Assembly: GCF_900111195.1 (NCBI RefSeq)
Contig: NZ_FOGL01000004.1
Location: 124,001-188,000, forward strand
Reading direction: 5' to 3'
DNA from: Gracilibacillus ureilyticus
Lineage (GTDB): Bacteria; Bacillota; Bacilli; Bacillales; Amphibacillaceae
Length of the DNA: 64,000 nt
Position 1 is the first letter of the stretch; every line of letters begins with the position of its first letter. Below are positions 25,429-34,345 of the stretch, one piece after another. The position numbers were made by a program, and so were the translations under genes. The notes below the pieces were generated by a model. That model searched no databases and was not told where the DNA came from. It worked only from the letters and a program-made list of their open reading frames with translations.

Positions 25429-27255
25429 CTATGAAAATAATTCAACTAATCGAGACCAGAATCCGTCTTCCTGCTCTTCTTCAATTTCTTCTGTTTCCAC
25501 TTCTTCTTTTACTATACTCTCCGTTTTAATAACAAATTGTACTGTTTCCACCTTTTCATTCTTCTTTGAAACAAACGATACAGGATCGAAATCTGATTTA
25601 TCATACTCTTCTATCATTTCATCCACTTCTGCTCGAATTTCATCTGGCATATTATCAGTAGCATCTGCCAATTCTGCAGTACCACCATGTAGTTCTCCTA
25701 CTCCTGTTGACAATGCACCTGTACCGCTTGATAATTCAGCAATTCCGCTGTTTATCCCACTATAGTTTTCTGCTAACTGGCTAACTCCGTTTGTGTATGA
25801 AACTAATCCATTATGAAATTCCTGATAGTTTGTTGATAAACCTGCTATACCTTCTTGCAGTTGACCTAATGAGTCTGTTACATCCATTGTATCCAGGGAA
25901 TCTGATAAGTTAGTTGCCATCGTATTTAAGGAGCCGCTCATTTCGTTTAATGAACCGTTCACTTGATTTAACGTACCTTCAACAGTAAAGAAAACTTCCT
26001 TCACCTGATTATAGGTTGTTTTTATCGCTTTTGCTGATTTATATGTTTCCACTAATTTATCGACAACATCACTATTAGCCCCACTGCTGTATAAAGCATT
26101 GATTTGTTCCTCTGTAATCTCATGTGACGGCATAGCTTCCACCGCTTCGTTTAATGTGTTCAATGCATTCACATAGTTTTCCTGCAATGTAGACAATCCA
26201 GTTGCAGTCTCACTAAGGCCATTACCCATTTGAACAAGTCCATCAGGCAATTGAGTTAACTGGGTTAAGTCAATGTCACCGGAATCACCTTGCAGCGATT
26301 GATTCATTAAAGATAAAGCATCCTTGATCGAAGTTGATGCGTTAATAATTTCTGTGGATGATTGGCTTATCTCTGCCATTCCGTTATTATATTGCTGTGA
26401 ACCATTGACTAAATCATTGACACCAGTATCAAGTGTGGCAATTCCTTCCTCAAGTTCTGCCACACCTGAATTGATTTCTGCTACAGCATCTGCCAATGTT
26501 TCCATCTCACCAGTCATCTCATCAACATCAGGTGTCTCAATTGACATGGATGAAGGTACTGCAGAAATCTCAATTCCATTCAACTCAAAATCTGTCACAT
26601 CTGCAGATAAAGACATATCCCCTTCTTTACCAGGCATTACAGTATAAGTAATTTGCTTATTTTTACCAGCGTTCGCAATGGTAGCTTCCGTTGCCTCAAT
26701 ATTGTTAAATATGGCTGGATCCAATGTCATTGATACTTGCAGCAGGTAGTTCTGATAAAACGAGTTTTGCTCCGACTCATTTGGAGATGTAGCAATATCA
26801 ATCTGGAGCTTTCCATCTTTTCCAAGCAAGTTTTCCGGATCTGTTTTCTGACCATTTAACGTATAAGTAACATCTACTTCCCAAGGCAGTGACTGGTTAT
26901 CCATGTTACCTTGATAAAAAAATTCACCTTCTTCTGCTTGGAATGATACTTTTTGATCTGTTTGTTCTATCTCAGAGAGGTTTGTCAAATTTTTCACAGA
27001 CTCGTATGGACCATGATCGATGATTTCACCAGATTTCGTTACATCAAACCTGTTGACAACATACATCGCTTTTTCATCGCCTGTTGCTGAAAGTGTCGCA
27101 TAAATAACCTCATCTTTATTTTTATATTCTCCATTTGTCCCATCACCACTGTTGTCAGTTACCTTTTCCTCCTCATTTGGAGCTGCAGACAGCAAAAACG
27201 GAGGGAAAATGAGAACAAGAGTAAGCAATACAACAATTATATGTTTTCGTCTCAT
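25429..27255 (-). CDS. YhgE/Pip-like exported coiled-coil protein, MMPL partner
   Basis: The ATG at 27255 (RBS AAGGAG, 9-base spacing) is preferred over the frame's first codon at 27285; 608 residues. A signal/anchor helix (IIVVLLTLVLIFPPFLLSA) is followed by a beta-rich part (to about 240) and a long region (about 245-550) full of heptad-like repeats (INSGVAELEEGIATLDTGV, LSTGVGELHGGTAELADA), the pattern of YhgE/Pip proteins. The C-terminus is acidic and has no clear membrane helix. It starts 4 bases after the MMPL gene, so the two should act together as an envelope export complex. Confidence 0.75.
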   Translation of the reverse strand: MRRKHIIVVLLTLVLIFPPFLLSAAPNEEEKVTDNSGDGTNGEYKNKDEVIYATLSATGDEKAMYVVNRFDVTKSGEIIDHGPYESVKNLTNLSEIEQTDQKVSFQAEEGEFFYQGNMDNQSLPWEVDVTYTLNGQKTDPENLLGKDGKLQIDIATSPNESEQNSFYQNYLLQVSMTLDPAIFNNIEATEATIANAGKNKQITYTVMPGKEGDMSLSADVTDFELNGIEISAVPSSMSIETPDVDEMTGEMETLADAVAEINSGVAELEEGIATLDTGVNDLVNGSQQYNNGMAEISQSSTEIINASTSIKDALSLMNQSLQGDSGDIDLTQLTQLPDGLVQMGNGLSETATGLSTLQENYVNALNTLNEAVEAMPSHEITEEQINALYSSGANSDVVDKLVETYKSAKAIKTTYNQVKEVFFTVEGTLNQVNGSLNEMSGSLNTMATNLSDSLDTMDVTDSLGQLQEGIAGLSTNYQEFHNGLVSYTNGVSQLAENYSGINSGIAELSSGTGALSTGVGELHGGTAELADATDNMPDEIRAEVDEMIEEYDKSDFDPVSFVSKKNEKVETVQFVIKTESIVKEEVETEEIEEEQEDGFWSRLVELFS

Positions 27256-27259
27256 ATTA

Positions 27260-29275
27260 TCATGACTCCTTATAATAATTTGCATTCAATGTTGTTTTGT
27301 TAATCACTTTGTCAAAAACCAGAAGCATTGCCGGAAGGAAACAAATTACCATCACAAAAGCAAGCAATGCTCCCCTTCCTAACAGCAGTCCTATAGATGA
27401 CACTACCGGATTGGAAGAGGTCCCCCATAAGATAAAACCTACACTCGATAGAATAGATGCTGATACTGCTATAGAGAAAATCTTCTCATCTAACGTCTGT
27501 TTAATTGCACGTAATGCAGACATTTGCTGTCGGTTCTCCTTATAACCCTCCATTAGAAGGATCGCATAGTCAACCGTTGCAGCAAGCTGCACTGTGCTTA
27601 TAATTAAATAACCTACATATACAAGGGAGGAATTTGTAAAATACGGAAAAGCTAAGTTGATCCATACTGCCGCTTGTATTGTAAGCAATAACACGATTGG
27701 GATAGACAATGAACGAAAAGTTAGCAATAACACAATGGCAATCGTTATTACTGTCAATAAATTGACTACTGTATTATCCTTTTCCACCGTGTGTTTAATA
27801 TCGTACAGTGTTACACTTTCCCCAAGTGTATGGCTTGCATCTCCATAATACGATTCTGCCAGTTCCTTCACATTTTCAACAAGTGAAAATGCCCGCTCTC
27901 CTTCAGTAGCTGTCTTACCATATATTATTATTCTGCTGTACTTCTCCGAATAAAACTGTTCTGTTACTGATTCATCGAGATATTCAGGGGGAATCACAGG
28001 ACTAACTGCATTTACGTAGGCAAGTACACTTGTTACATCCGGAAGGTTATCCAAATCCTGAACAAGTTCATCCTCTTTTGCGGTATCGCCTTTTGGTACA
28101 AGAAGTACAACAGGTGTTGACTTACCAAAGGTTTCCTCTATTTCGATTATATCCCTTCCTGCCCTTGTCTCCTCAGGCTGATCACCAATTCCATAAATAA
28201 AATTAGTATTACTCTGTGCAAGGAAAGCAGGAATGATAATGATTAAGACTACGAGAATACTAGGTATTTTTAACTTAATAATTCTTCTCCCAACATTCTT
28301 AAACTTCGGAATAATAGGTTTATGCTGGGTTTTGTCCATCCATTTGTATAACCAAAGTGTCAGTGCAGGTAAGAAAACCATGACACTAATAAAACTTAAC
28401 ACAATCCCTTTTACAAGGTTGACTCCTAAGTCTGATCCAATCTCGAATTTCATAAAAGTTAATGCTATGAATCCAAAAAAAGTAGTTGATGCACTTGCAG
28501 CAATTGCAGGGAAAGACTTTTTCATTGCTAATTGCATCGCTTCTTTCGGATCGGCTACCTTCTCCCTGTAATCTGAGAAACTGTGCAGCAGAAAGATAGC
28601 ATAATCCAACGAGACTGCCAGTTGAAGAATTGGGGCAACCGATTGGGTAACAAATGAAACTTCCCCAATAAAAATATTTGTTCCAAGATTAATCAGAACA
28701 GACACACCAATTGCTATTAGGAAAAACAATGGTTCAATCCACGAATTGGTTGAAATCACTAATATTATTATGATAATCGGTACAAGCAATGCAGCTGCAT
28801 ACATCGATTCTTTTCCCGCCATCGTCTGTGAGGTGGCAGTGTTTAAAGCTTCTCCGGACATTGCATTTTCCTCACCGATTATCTCATAAATAGCATTGGT
28901 TACTTCTACCTCATCACCATCTCGGATACTTAATGTGATTAAGGCATTGTTGTCTTTATAATATGTTTCGACAGTATCCTTATCTGCCATTTCAATCGGT
29001 GTTTTTAAATCAATGGCGTCATCAAGCCACATTACATCAGAAACACCATCAATTGAAGAAAGCTGTTCTTTATAGTGCAGACCTTCCTGTATGGTGACAT
29101 CCTGTAACATCACCCGGACATTTTGTGTAGATCCTTCAAATTCTTCATCCATCACTTCCATTGCATTGGTAGATGGAGCATCTTCAGGTAAGTAATCTAC
29201 CATATTGTAGTTAACTGAAACAAAAAACTGTGCAATCGAACTGACTGCTGCAATGACCATGAAGGCAATGACCAC
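27260..29275 (-). CDS. MMPL/RND-family exporter
   Basis: 671 residues from the GTG at 29275. Two RND halves are evident, each a helix, an outside domain and a bundle of five helices: first half LEDAPS-like VDYLPEDAPSTNAMEV then AVSLDYAIFLLHSF; second half FIYGIGDQPEETRAGR then AATVDYAILLMEGY. The paired SLDYA/TVDYA Asp residues carry protons in this family. Gram-positive members export lipids, peptides or drugs. The start is odd: in-frame homology-like codons (ATILKHKKA-like) continue upstream to a TGA at 29315-29317 without a normal start, and the ATG at 29318 is one base out of frame (see findings). Divergent tetR next door. Confidence 0.85.
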   Translation of the reverse strand: MVIAFMVIAAVSSIAQFFVSVNYNMVDYLPEDAPSTNAMEVMDEEFEGSTQNVRVMLQDVTIQEGLHYKEQLSSIDGVSDVMWLDDAIDLKTPIEMADKDTVETYYKDNNALITLSIRDGDEVEVTNAIYEIIGEENAMSGEALNTATSQTMAGKESMYAAALLVPIIIIILVISTNSWIEPLFFLIAIGVSVLINLGTNIFIGEVSFVTQSVAPILQLAVSLDYAIFLLHSFSDYREKVADPKEAMQLAMKKSFPAIAASASTTFFGFIALTFMKFEIGSDLGVNLVKGIVLSFISVMVFLPALTLWLYKWMDKTQHKPIIPKFKNVGRRIIKLKIPSILVVLIIIIPAFLAQSNTNFIYGIGDQPEETRAGRDIIEIEETFGKSTPVVLLVPKGDTAKEDELVQDLDNLPDVTSVLAYVNAVSPVIPPEYLDESVTEQFYSEKYSRIIIYGKTATEGERAFSLVENVKELAESYYGDASHTLGESVTLYDIKHTVEKDNTVVNLLTVITIAIVLLLTFRSLSIPIVLLLTIQAAVWINLAFPYFTNSSLVYVGYLIISTVQLAATVDYAILLMEGYKENRQQMSALRAIKQTLDEKIFSIAVSASILSSVGFILWGTSSNPVVSSIGLLLGRGALLAFVMVICFLPAMLLVFDKVINKTTLNANYYKES

Positions 29276-29366
29276 TGCCTTTTTATGTTTTAATATTGTC
29301 GATACTATGATTCTTCATCCTCTCTTGCGTAAACAAACATTCCACTTTATTATTATATAGACACGA

Positions 29367-29382
29367 TGTTGCTTATTCAACA
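29367..29382. promoter_or_regulatory. Inverted repeat between the MMPL operon and tetR
   Basis: TGTTG-CTTATT-CAACA lies in the divergent control region and is a candidate operator for the adjacent TetR protein. Found by eye; no second copy seen. Confidence 0.35.
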
Positions 29383-29475
29383 AACAGTATTCTAATATGT
29401 GTTAAATGTACAACAGTTTCATAGAATATGTTGGATAATTAACAAAATCTCAATATTTAAGAAGGTGTTTTTAAC

Positions 29476-30036
29476 ATGGATCGTCGAAAAAAATATACAC
29501 AAATGGTATTAAAGGAAAGTTTTCTAAAATTATTAAATGAAAAAAATCTCTCAAGTATAACAGTAAAGGAACTATGTCAGCTGGCTGATATTAACCGTTC
29601 TACATTCTATTCCCATTATGCTGATCAATATGATTTATTATCCAAGATGGAAGAGGAAATTATTGATGATATGACATTATATTTAAATGGCTGTAACTTG
29701 ACCAAAGAGGATGAAGCGGAACAAGTTACAGAAAAATTGATGGAGTATATTGTAAAAAACAAAGAGGTGTGTCAAACATTACTTGGAGGAAATGGAAATG
29801 CGGGCTTTCTTCAAAAGGTAATGGCTGTTGCGAAAGAAAACATTAAAAAAAGCGGATCCCTTGAAAATCAATTAAGTGAAGATATAGCAGAATACTGGAG
29901 TACTTTTATTGTAAGTGGCGGAATCTATGTAATTAAAAATTGGCTCGAAAGAGGAATGGACAAAACTCCAAAAGAAATGGCAGGTATGATTAATGCATTT
30001 GCTAATTCTGGGTTTAACATGCTTAAAATTCATTAA
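29476..30036 (+). CDS. TetR-family regulator of the MMPL operon
   Basis: 186 residues, RBS AAGGTG. The N-terminal HTH is standard (LSSITVKELCQLADINRST then FYSHYADQYDLLSKMEEE). The C-terminal half fits the TetR_C_8-type domain common in Firmicutes (ending WLERGMDKTPKEMAGMINAF). It is divergent from the MMPL operon with about 150 bases between, the usual layout for a repressor of a neighbouring exporter. Confidence 0.88.
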   Translation: MDRRKKYTQMVLKESFLKLLNEKNLSSITVKELCQLADINRSTFYSHYADQYDLLSKMEEEIIDDMTLYLNGCNLTKEDEAEQVTEKLMEYIVKNKEVCQTLLGGNGNAGFLQKVMAVAKENIKKSGSLENQLSEDIAEYWSTFIVSGGIYVIKNWLERGMDKTPKEMAGMINAFANSGFNMLKIH

Positions 30037-30111
30037 ACTCCTTCTCATTTAAAGAATTGATTGCTTAATTTGTGCTAAGATGATTAAAACGGTACAAGAG
30101 GAGATAAAAAT

Positions 30112-30699
30112 ATGATAGTTTCACTGTACGGTCTTGAAGGCGAATTTGTAAAACTGGCTGTAATGAACAGCTCACATACAAAGGAATTATTTAATGCAGC
30201 TAAGGATGCTAGTATCTGGAGGCATTTACCGAAAACAATTCAAGTGTTTGATGATATGCAGTTATTTGTAAATGAAGCAATTGAAAAAATGGAAACAGGA
30301 ACAGAGATCCCTTTTGTTATCATTGATAAACAATCAGATGAGATTGTTGGCAGCACAAGGTTTCTTGATATTTCCAACTTCACTAGAAGTTTAGAAATAG
30401 GCTGGACATGGTTGACACCGCATGTTTGGGGGACAAAGGTTAATATGGAATGTAAATACTTGCTTTTGAAGTATTGCTTTGAAAAACTAAATCTGATCCG
30501 TGTTCAATTGAAAACGGATGAACAGAATATCCGGTCACAAAAAGCGATTGAAAGGATTGGCTGTAAGAAAGAAGGGATATTACGTAACCATATGATTCGA
30601 AAAGATGGTACATATCGTAATTCAGTGATTTACAGTATTATTGAAAATGACTGGATTAGTGTGAAACATCAATTAGAGAATACCCTTTACCGTAAATAA
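30112..30699 (+). CDS. RimJ/RimL-type GNAT acetyltransferase
   Basis: 195 residues. GNAT features: PFVIIDKQSDEIVGSTRFLD (strands 2-4), LEIGWTWLTP with the typical WG after it (HVWGTKVNMECKYLLL, acetyl-CoA segment), VQLKTDEQNIRSQKAIERIG (signature of the RimJ/L branch) and a C-terminal YSIIENDW. These enzymes acetylate N-termini or amines of proteins and antibiotics; the target is unknown. It follows tetR by 75 bases with its own RBS AGAGGAG. Confidence 0.85.
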   Translation: MIVSLYGLEGEFVKLAVMNSSHTKELFNAAKDASIWRHLPKTIQVFDDMQLFVNEAIEKMETGTEIPFVIIDKQSDEIVGSTRFLDISNFTRSLEIGWTWLTPHVWGTKVNMECKYLLLKYCFEKLNLIRVQLKTDEQNIRSQKAIERIGCKKEGILRNHMIRKDGTYRNSVIYSIIENDWISVKHQLENTLYRK

Positions 30700-30711
30700 C
30701 TTATATAGAAC

Positions 30712-30755
30712 AACTATTTCCCCTTGAAATACCGCGGGTAAAATAGTTTGTTTTT
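30712..30755 (+). terminator. Terminator after the GNAT gene
   Basis: AACTATTT (30712-30719) pairs with AAATAGTT (30741-30748) and adjacent bases, followed by TGTTTTT. Confidence 0.6.
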
Positions 30756-30827
30756 CGACTGTACAAAGTCCCTTTATTCTAATATACTAGTATTATAGTT
30801 AAATCATTTTATATTTGGAGGGATATT

Positions 30828-31811
30828 ATGAGTACGAAGACTAAACCGAATGAGCCAATTGTTACACACATTTACACAGCAGATCCTTCTGCACACGTTT
30901 TTGACGGGAAACTGTATATTTATCCATCACATGATCTGGATCATGATGAGCCTTCTAATGACAATGGTGATCAGTATAAAATGGAAGACTACCACGTCTT
31001 GTCGATGGAAGATGTAAGCGCTCCATGTATAGATCACGGAGAAGTATTACACGTGAAGGATATTCCATGGGCCAGCAAACAGCTTTGGGCGCCTGATGCA
31101 GCATATAAAAATGGCAAGTATTATCTTGTATTCCCTGCAAGAGATCATGACAACATTTTTAGAATCGGGGTAGCAGTAAGTGATAACCCTGCTGGTCCAT
31201 TTAAAGCTGAGGAAAATTACATACCTGGCAGTTTTAGCATTGATCCAGCAGTTCTGGTAGATGACGATCAAAAAGCATACGTGTATTTTGGCGGTTTATG
31301 GGGTGGCCAATTAGAAAAATGGCAGACTGGCAGTTTCATACCAGATGCGGAAGGACCAGATCCATCTGCGCCTGCTTTAGGACCTAGAGTTGCTGAGTTA
31401 AGTGAAGACATGCTGACATTTAAACACGATCCCAAAGAGATAACGATATTAGACGAAGATGGGAATCCTATTCTAGCAGGTGACGAAGACCGCAGATTTT
31501 TTGAAGGACCATGGGTTCATAAATATAATGGACTTTATTACTTATCTTATTCAACAGGAACAACTCATAAAATTGTATATGCCGTGAGCGAGAATCCACA
31601 GGGACCTTTTACATTTAAAGGAACGATTCTAAAACCTGTTATCGGCTGGACTACTCATCATTCCATTGTAGAATTTAACGGAAAATGGTATTTGTTCTAT
31701 CATGATTGTTCTATGTCAGATGGCGTCAATCACAAACGTTCAGTAAAATTTACCGAGTTGAACTATAACGAAGATGGAAAGATTCAGACAATTGATCCAT
31801 ATGGGGAATGA
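30828..31811 (+). CDS. GH43 arabinofuranosidase/xylosidase, cytosolic
   Basis: Five-bladed propeller enzyme that removes arabinose or xylose from side-chain oligosaccharides. The catalytic triad is visible: Asp19 in YTADPSAHVF (base), Asp139 in SIDPAVLV (pKa modulator) and Glu226 in RRFFEGPWV (acid). No signal peptide, so it works on imported oligosaccharides. 327 residues, a single catalytic domain with no accessory binding module. RBS GGAGGG. An ATACTAGTAT palindrome (30784-30793) lies in front and could be an operator. Its neighbours on either side are unrelated. Confidence 0.92.
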   Translation: MSTKTKPNEPIVTHIYTADPSAHVFDGKLYIYPSHDLDHDEPSNDNGDQYKMEDYHVLSMEDVSAPCIDHGEVLHVKDIPWASKQLWAPDAAYKNGKYYLVFPARDHDNIFRIGVAVSDNPAGPFKAEENYIPGSFSIDPAVLVDDDQKAYVYFGGLWGGQLEKWQTGSFIPDAEGPDPSAPALGPRVAELSEDMLTFKHDPKEITILDEDGNPILAGDEDRRFFEGPWVHKYNGLYYLSYSTGTTHKIVYAVSENPQGPFTFKGTILKPVIGWTTHHSIVEFNGKWYLFYHDCSMSDGVNHKRSVKFTELNYNEDGKIQTIDPYGE

Positions 31812-31842
31812 ACTGTTTCCTTTCTTTAAGCGAGTGAAAACC

Positions 31843-31872
31843 GAGCCGATATTAAAATCGGCTCCTTTCCCC
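31843..31872 (+). terminator. Terminator of the GH43 gene
   Basis: GAGCCGAT (31843-31850) pairs with ATCGGCTC (31857-31864), followed by CTTTCCCC. Confidence 0.75.
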
Positions 31873-31956
31873 CTCCTTAAAAATCTGCAGAAATTATCTC
31901 ACTACTTTTCATAAAAATAATTAATAACTGAATAATTTAGAAAGGAAGTTTCGTAC

Positions 31957-32346
31957 ATGTCAAAACTAATCATGCATGTGAGCAGGATTTTCTTAGGCAT
32001 AGTCTTCTTAACTGCCGGAATAAATGGTTATTTTGTAATTTTTGGTCTCGAACCTTTTATAGCAACAAGTCCTGAGGCAATGGCACTGTTCGAGTTTGAG
32101 TATTTATTAATTATTGAAAAAACGTTAGAAATTATTTGTGGTATTCTATTAATCCTTCACCAGTTTTTACCACTGATATTAATAATATTAGCACCTGTGA
32201 TTGCTAACATTTTGTTCTTACATATTTTCCTTGATCCATCCCTGCTTATTTTAGCCATTTTACTAGTCCTCGCACATGGTTATCTTTTGTTTTATTACAG
32301 AAAGATTTTTATGCCAATGATTCATAGAAAACACAACCCCAGCTGA
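31957..32346 (+). CDS. DoxX-like small membrane protein
   Basis: 129 residues with four helices; the order (ISRIFLGIVFLTAGINGYF-type first helix, a short loop with PEAMALFEFEYL, EKTLEIICGILLIL, then two more helices and a basic tail) fits the DoxX/DoxD-like superfamily. Function unknown in Firmicutes. RBS AAAGGAAG, own transcript. Confidence 0.75.
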   Translation: MSKLIMHVSRIFLGIVFLTAGINGYFVIFGLEPFIATSPEAMALFEFEYLLIIEKTLEIICGILLILHQFLPLILIILAPVIANILFLHIFLDPSLLILAILLVLAHGYLLFYYRKIFMPMIHRKHNPS

Positions 32347-32380
32347 TTAGCAACATTGCATTTAATATTACTTTCTCACA

Positions 32381-32953
32381 TTACCTGATGCCAGATGGAA
32401 AATCTGTCGGCTGTCCATAGAAATTCACGTAATTAGATCCCTCATTATATTCTGCCGCAACAGCGTCCGCTTTAGTTAGATGAATCGTCCCAAAAGGATG
32501 ATTAGGCGGAGCATAGATAGAATACAGCTTTAATGGAATATTTCCTGTATTTGTAAGGTTATGCCACGTGCCCGCTGGAATGATTATAGCAGAATCTTCA
32601 CCAGCATATCTTGCAAAGGTCAATTCATTCCTGTTTTTTCCCATTTGGACAAAACCTTGTCCTTGTTCTATTCTAAGAAACTGATCTACATCAGGATGCA
32701 TTTCCAGTCCAATATCTTCGCCAACATTTAAGCACATTACGGTCAGTTGTAAATGGCTGCCCGACCATAATGCTGTGCGAAATGTTGTGTTTTGCTTAGT
32801 TTTATTATGAATATTAATCACAAATGGCTGCTGCCCATAATCTGTTGCTGTCATATTATGGGGATTTGGCTGAAACTGCTGATAAGATACAGGATTGGTG
32901 AACCCAGGACCGCCACCATATAAAGGGAGGGTCCCGTAAGGATTGCCGTACAT
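32381..32953 (-). CDS. Cupin-domain protein
   Basis: The ATG at 32953 follows AAAGGTGAG, so the four codons before it are dropped (190 residues). An N-terminal Gly/Pro/Tyr-rich tail (MYGNPYGTLPLYGGGPGF) is followed by one cupin barrel: GLEMHPDVDQFLRIEQG is motif 1 (His, Asp/Gln instead of the second His, Glu-like position) and AGTWHNLTNTG is motif 2 with its His. Such mannose-6-phosphate-isomerase-like cupins bind a metal. The unusual tail hints at a structural, perhaps spore-coat, location; this is only a guess. Confidence 0.75.
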   Translation of the reverse strand: MYGNPYGTLPLYGGGPGFTNPVSYQQFQPNPHNMTATDYGQQPFVINIHNKTKQNTTFRTALWSGSHLQLTVMCLNVGEDIGLEMHPDVDQFLRIEQGQGFVQMGKNRNELTFARYAGEDSAIIIPAGTWHNLTNTGNIPLKLYSIYAPPNHPFGTIHLTKADAVAAEYNEGSNYVNFYGQPTDFPSGIR

Positions 32954-33132
32954 ATTACATCTCACCTTTCTATGTTAAAAGTTGATGCATTAACTCAATA
33001 AAACGCCTAGACAACATATCTTATGTGCAGCCTCAGAAAAATGCTCCTATGTGAAATGAAAATATATCTAGCATTTTTTTGAAATCATGCTAAAATTAGA
33101 TTGTTAAATTGATAATATGGAGAAATGTTAAG

Positions 33133-33945
33133 ATGAAAATGATTTCTTTTAATCCCTTTCGCACAATCGGCATTCCGGGAGTCCGGTATATTAAGCCTGA
33201 ACTGATGTTCCAGGAAATCGAGGAAATTCGTGAGGCTGATCTTATTCTCTTCCCTGAGACATGGCAAGTGAACACACTCGTGTACGGACTCAAAAAGAAG
33301 ATCTTTCCAAGTATTGAAACGATCCAAATTGGTACAAATAAAATTGAAATGACCCGGGCCTTATGGTCTATCGCAAAACCTTATGTGCCGTATACAGAAA
33401 TTCTGGCAAATACAACTAGTAATATAGTAAAGATTCTAGATACCTTTCCGTTTCCTTTTGTTGCAAAAGAAGCAAAAAGTTCCATGGGAAAAGGTGTATA
33501 CCTCATTGAAACAGAGGAGCAATTTATGAAATATGCCAATCACCATAGTATTCTATATATACAGGAATATTTGCCAAACGATGGCAGAGACTTACGAGTT
33601 TGCTTTGTCGGTGACCAGATATATGCGGCGTACTGGAGAATTGGTCAGGACGGAGAATTTTTGCACAATGTAGCACAAGGTGGGGAAATCTGTTACAATT
33701 TTATACCAAATGATGTACTCGAGCTTGTCACAATGGTTTCGAACACACTAAATATCAATCATGCCGGATTTGATATCATTGTTAGTGAAGGGAAAAATTA
33801 TATACTGGAATTTAATGTTTTGTTTGGTAATCAGGGATTGTCCAATCAGGAAGTAACTGTAGAACAAGCAATTTATAATTATATTTTAAAAACTTTCTTA
33901 TCGCCATTCCCAACTGCACCTGCGCCTGGGAAAATTATTTCATAA
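33133..33945 (+). CDS. RimK-like ATP-grasp ligase
   Basis: 270 residues from the ATG at 33133 (GGAG ten bases upstream). The ATP-grasp fold shows FPFVAKEAKSSMGKGVYLI (Lys and glycine-rich loop), ILYIQEYLPNDGRDLRVCFV (hinge and RimK-type GRDxR), and NHAGFDIIV plus ILEFNVLFGNQGL (metal ligands, where ENN is usual). Family members join amino acids or amines to carboxylates; no partner gene shows the substrate. A strong terminator follows. Confidence 0.82.
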   Translation: MKMISFNPFRTIGIPGVRYIKPELMFQEIEEIREADLILFPETWQVNTLVYGLKKKIFPSIETIQIGTNKIEMTRALWSIAKPYVPYTEILANTTSNIVKILDTFPFPFVAKEAKSSMGKGVYLIETEEQFMKYANHHSILYIQEYLPNDGRDLRVCFVGDQIYAAYWRIGQDGEFLHNVAQGGEICYNFIPNDVLELVTMVSNTLNINHAGFDIIVSEGKNYILEFNVLFGNQGLSNQEVTVEQAIYNYILKTFLSPFPTAPAPGKIIS

Positions 33946-33959
33946 TTCAGAAAAAAATT

Positions 33960-34000
33960 AGAGAAGGAAAACTAAGTCGATCAGTTTTCCTTCTCTTTTC
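33960..34000 (+). terminator. Terminator of the ATP-grasp gene
   Basis: AGAGAAGGAAAACT (33960-33973) pairs exactly with AGTTTTCCTTCTCT (33983-33996), followed by TTTC. Confidence 0.9.
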
Positions 34001-34066
34001 ATATCACTCGCATGTATCTTTAAATAATGTATAATTTAGTTAATAACTTGATGCAAGGAGGTTACA

Positions 34067-34345
34067 ATGTTGACACAGCACAAAGATTACCGAATTAAAA
34101 TTGCTAATCGGGAGGCTCTAATTGGTATTGGCCTTGTCCTGTTTAATTTTATCTGGTGGTTTGGTTTCGCATATGGCCTTGGAAGTGGGGATATCGCAGG
34201 ATATGATTATATTTTCGGTTTTCCTGCATGGTTTTTCTACAGTTGTATTGTCGGTGTATTGATAATGGCTGTACTTGTTTTTATAATTGTAAAGAAGTTT
34301 TTTGTAGAGGTACCTTTTGATGATGAGGAGTTAGAAAAAAGATGA
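34067..34345 (+). CDS. YhdT-family (DUF997) membrane protein
   Basis: 92 residues, two helices (ALIGIGLVLFNFIWWFGFAYG and WFFYSCIVGVLIMAVLVFI), with a hydrophilic start and an acidic end. YhdT/DUF997 proteins are regularly encoded just before the pantothenate symporter PanF and may be its accessory subunit. Here the stop overlaps the panF start by 4 bases (ATGA), so the pair is translationally coupled. RBS AAGGAGG. Confidence 0.88.
   Translation: MLTQHKDYRIKIANREALIGIGLVLFNFIWWFGFAYGLGSGDIAGYDYIFGFPAWFFYSCIVGVLIMAVLVFIIVKKFFVEVPFDDEELEKR

Noticed and set aside
29316-29318. ATG at 29318 as the MMPL start
   Set aside because: It is out of frame with the MMPL protein and meets a stop after 11 codons; kept only as evidence of a possible frameshift.
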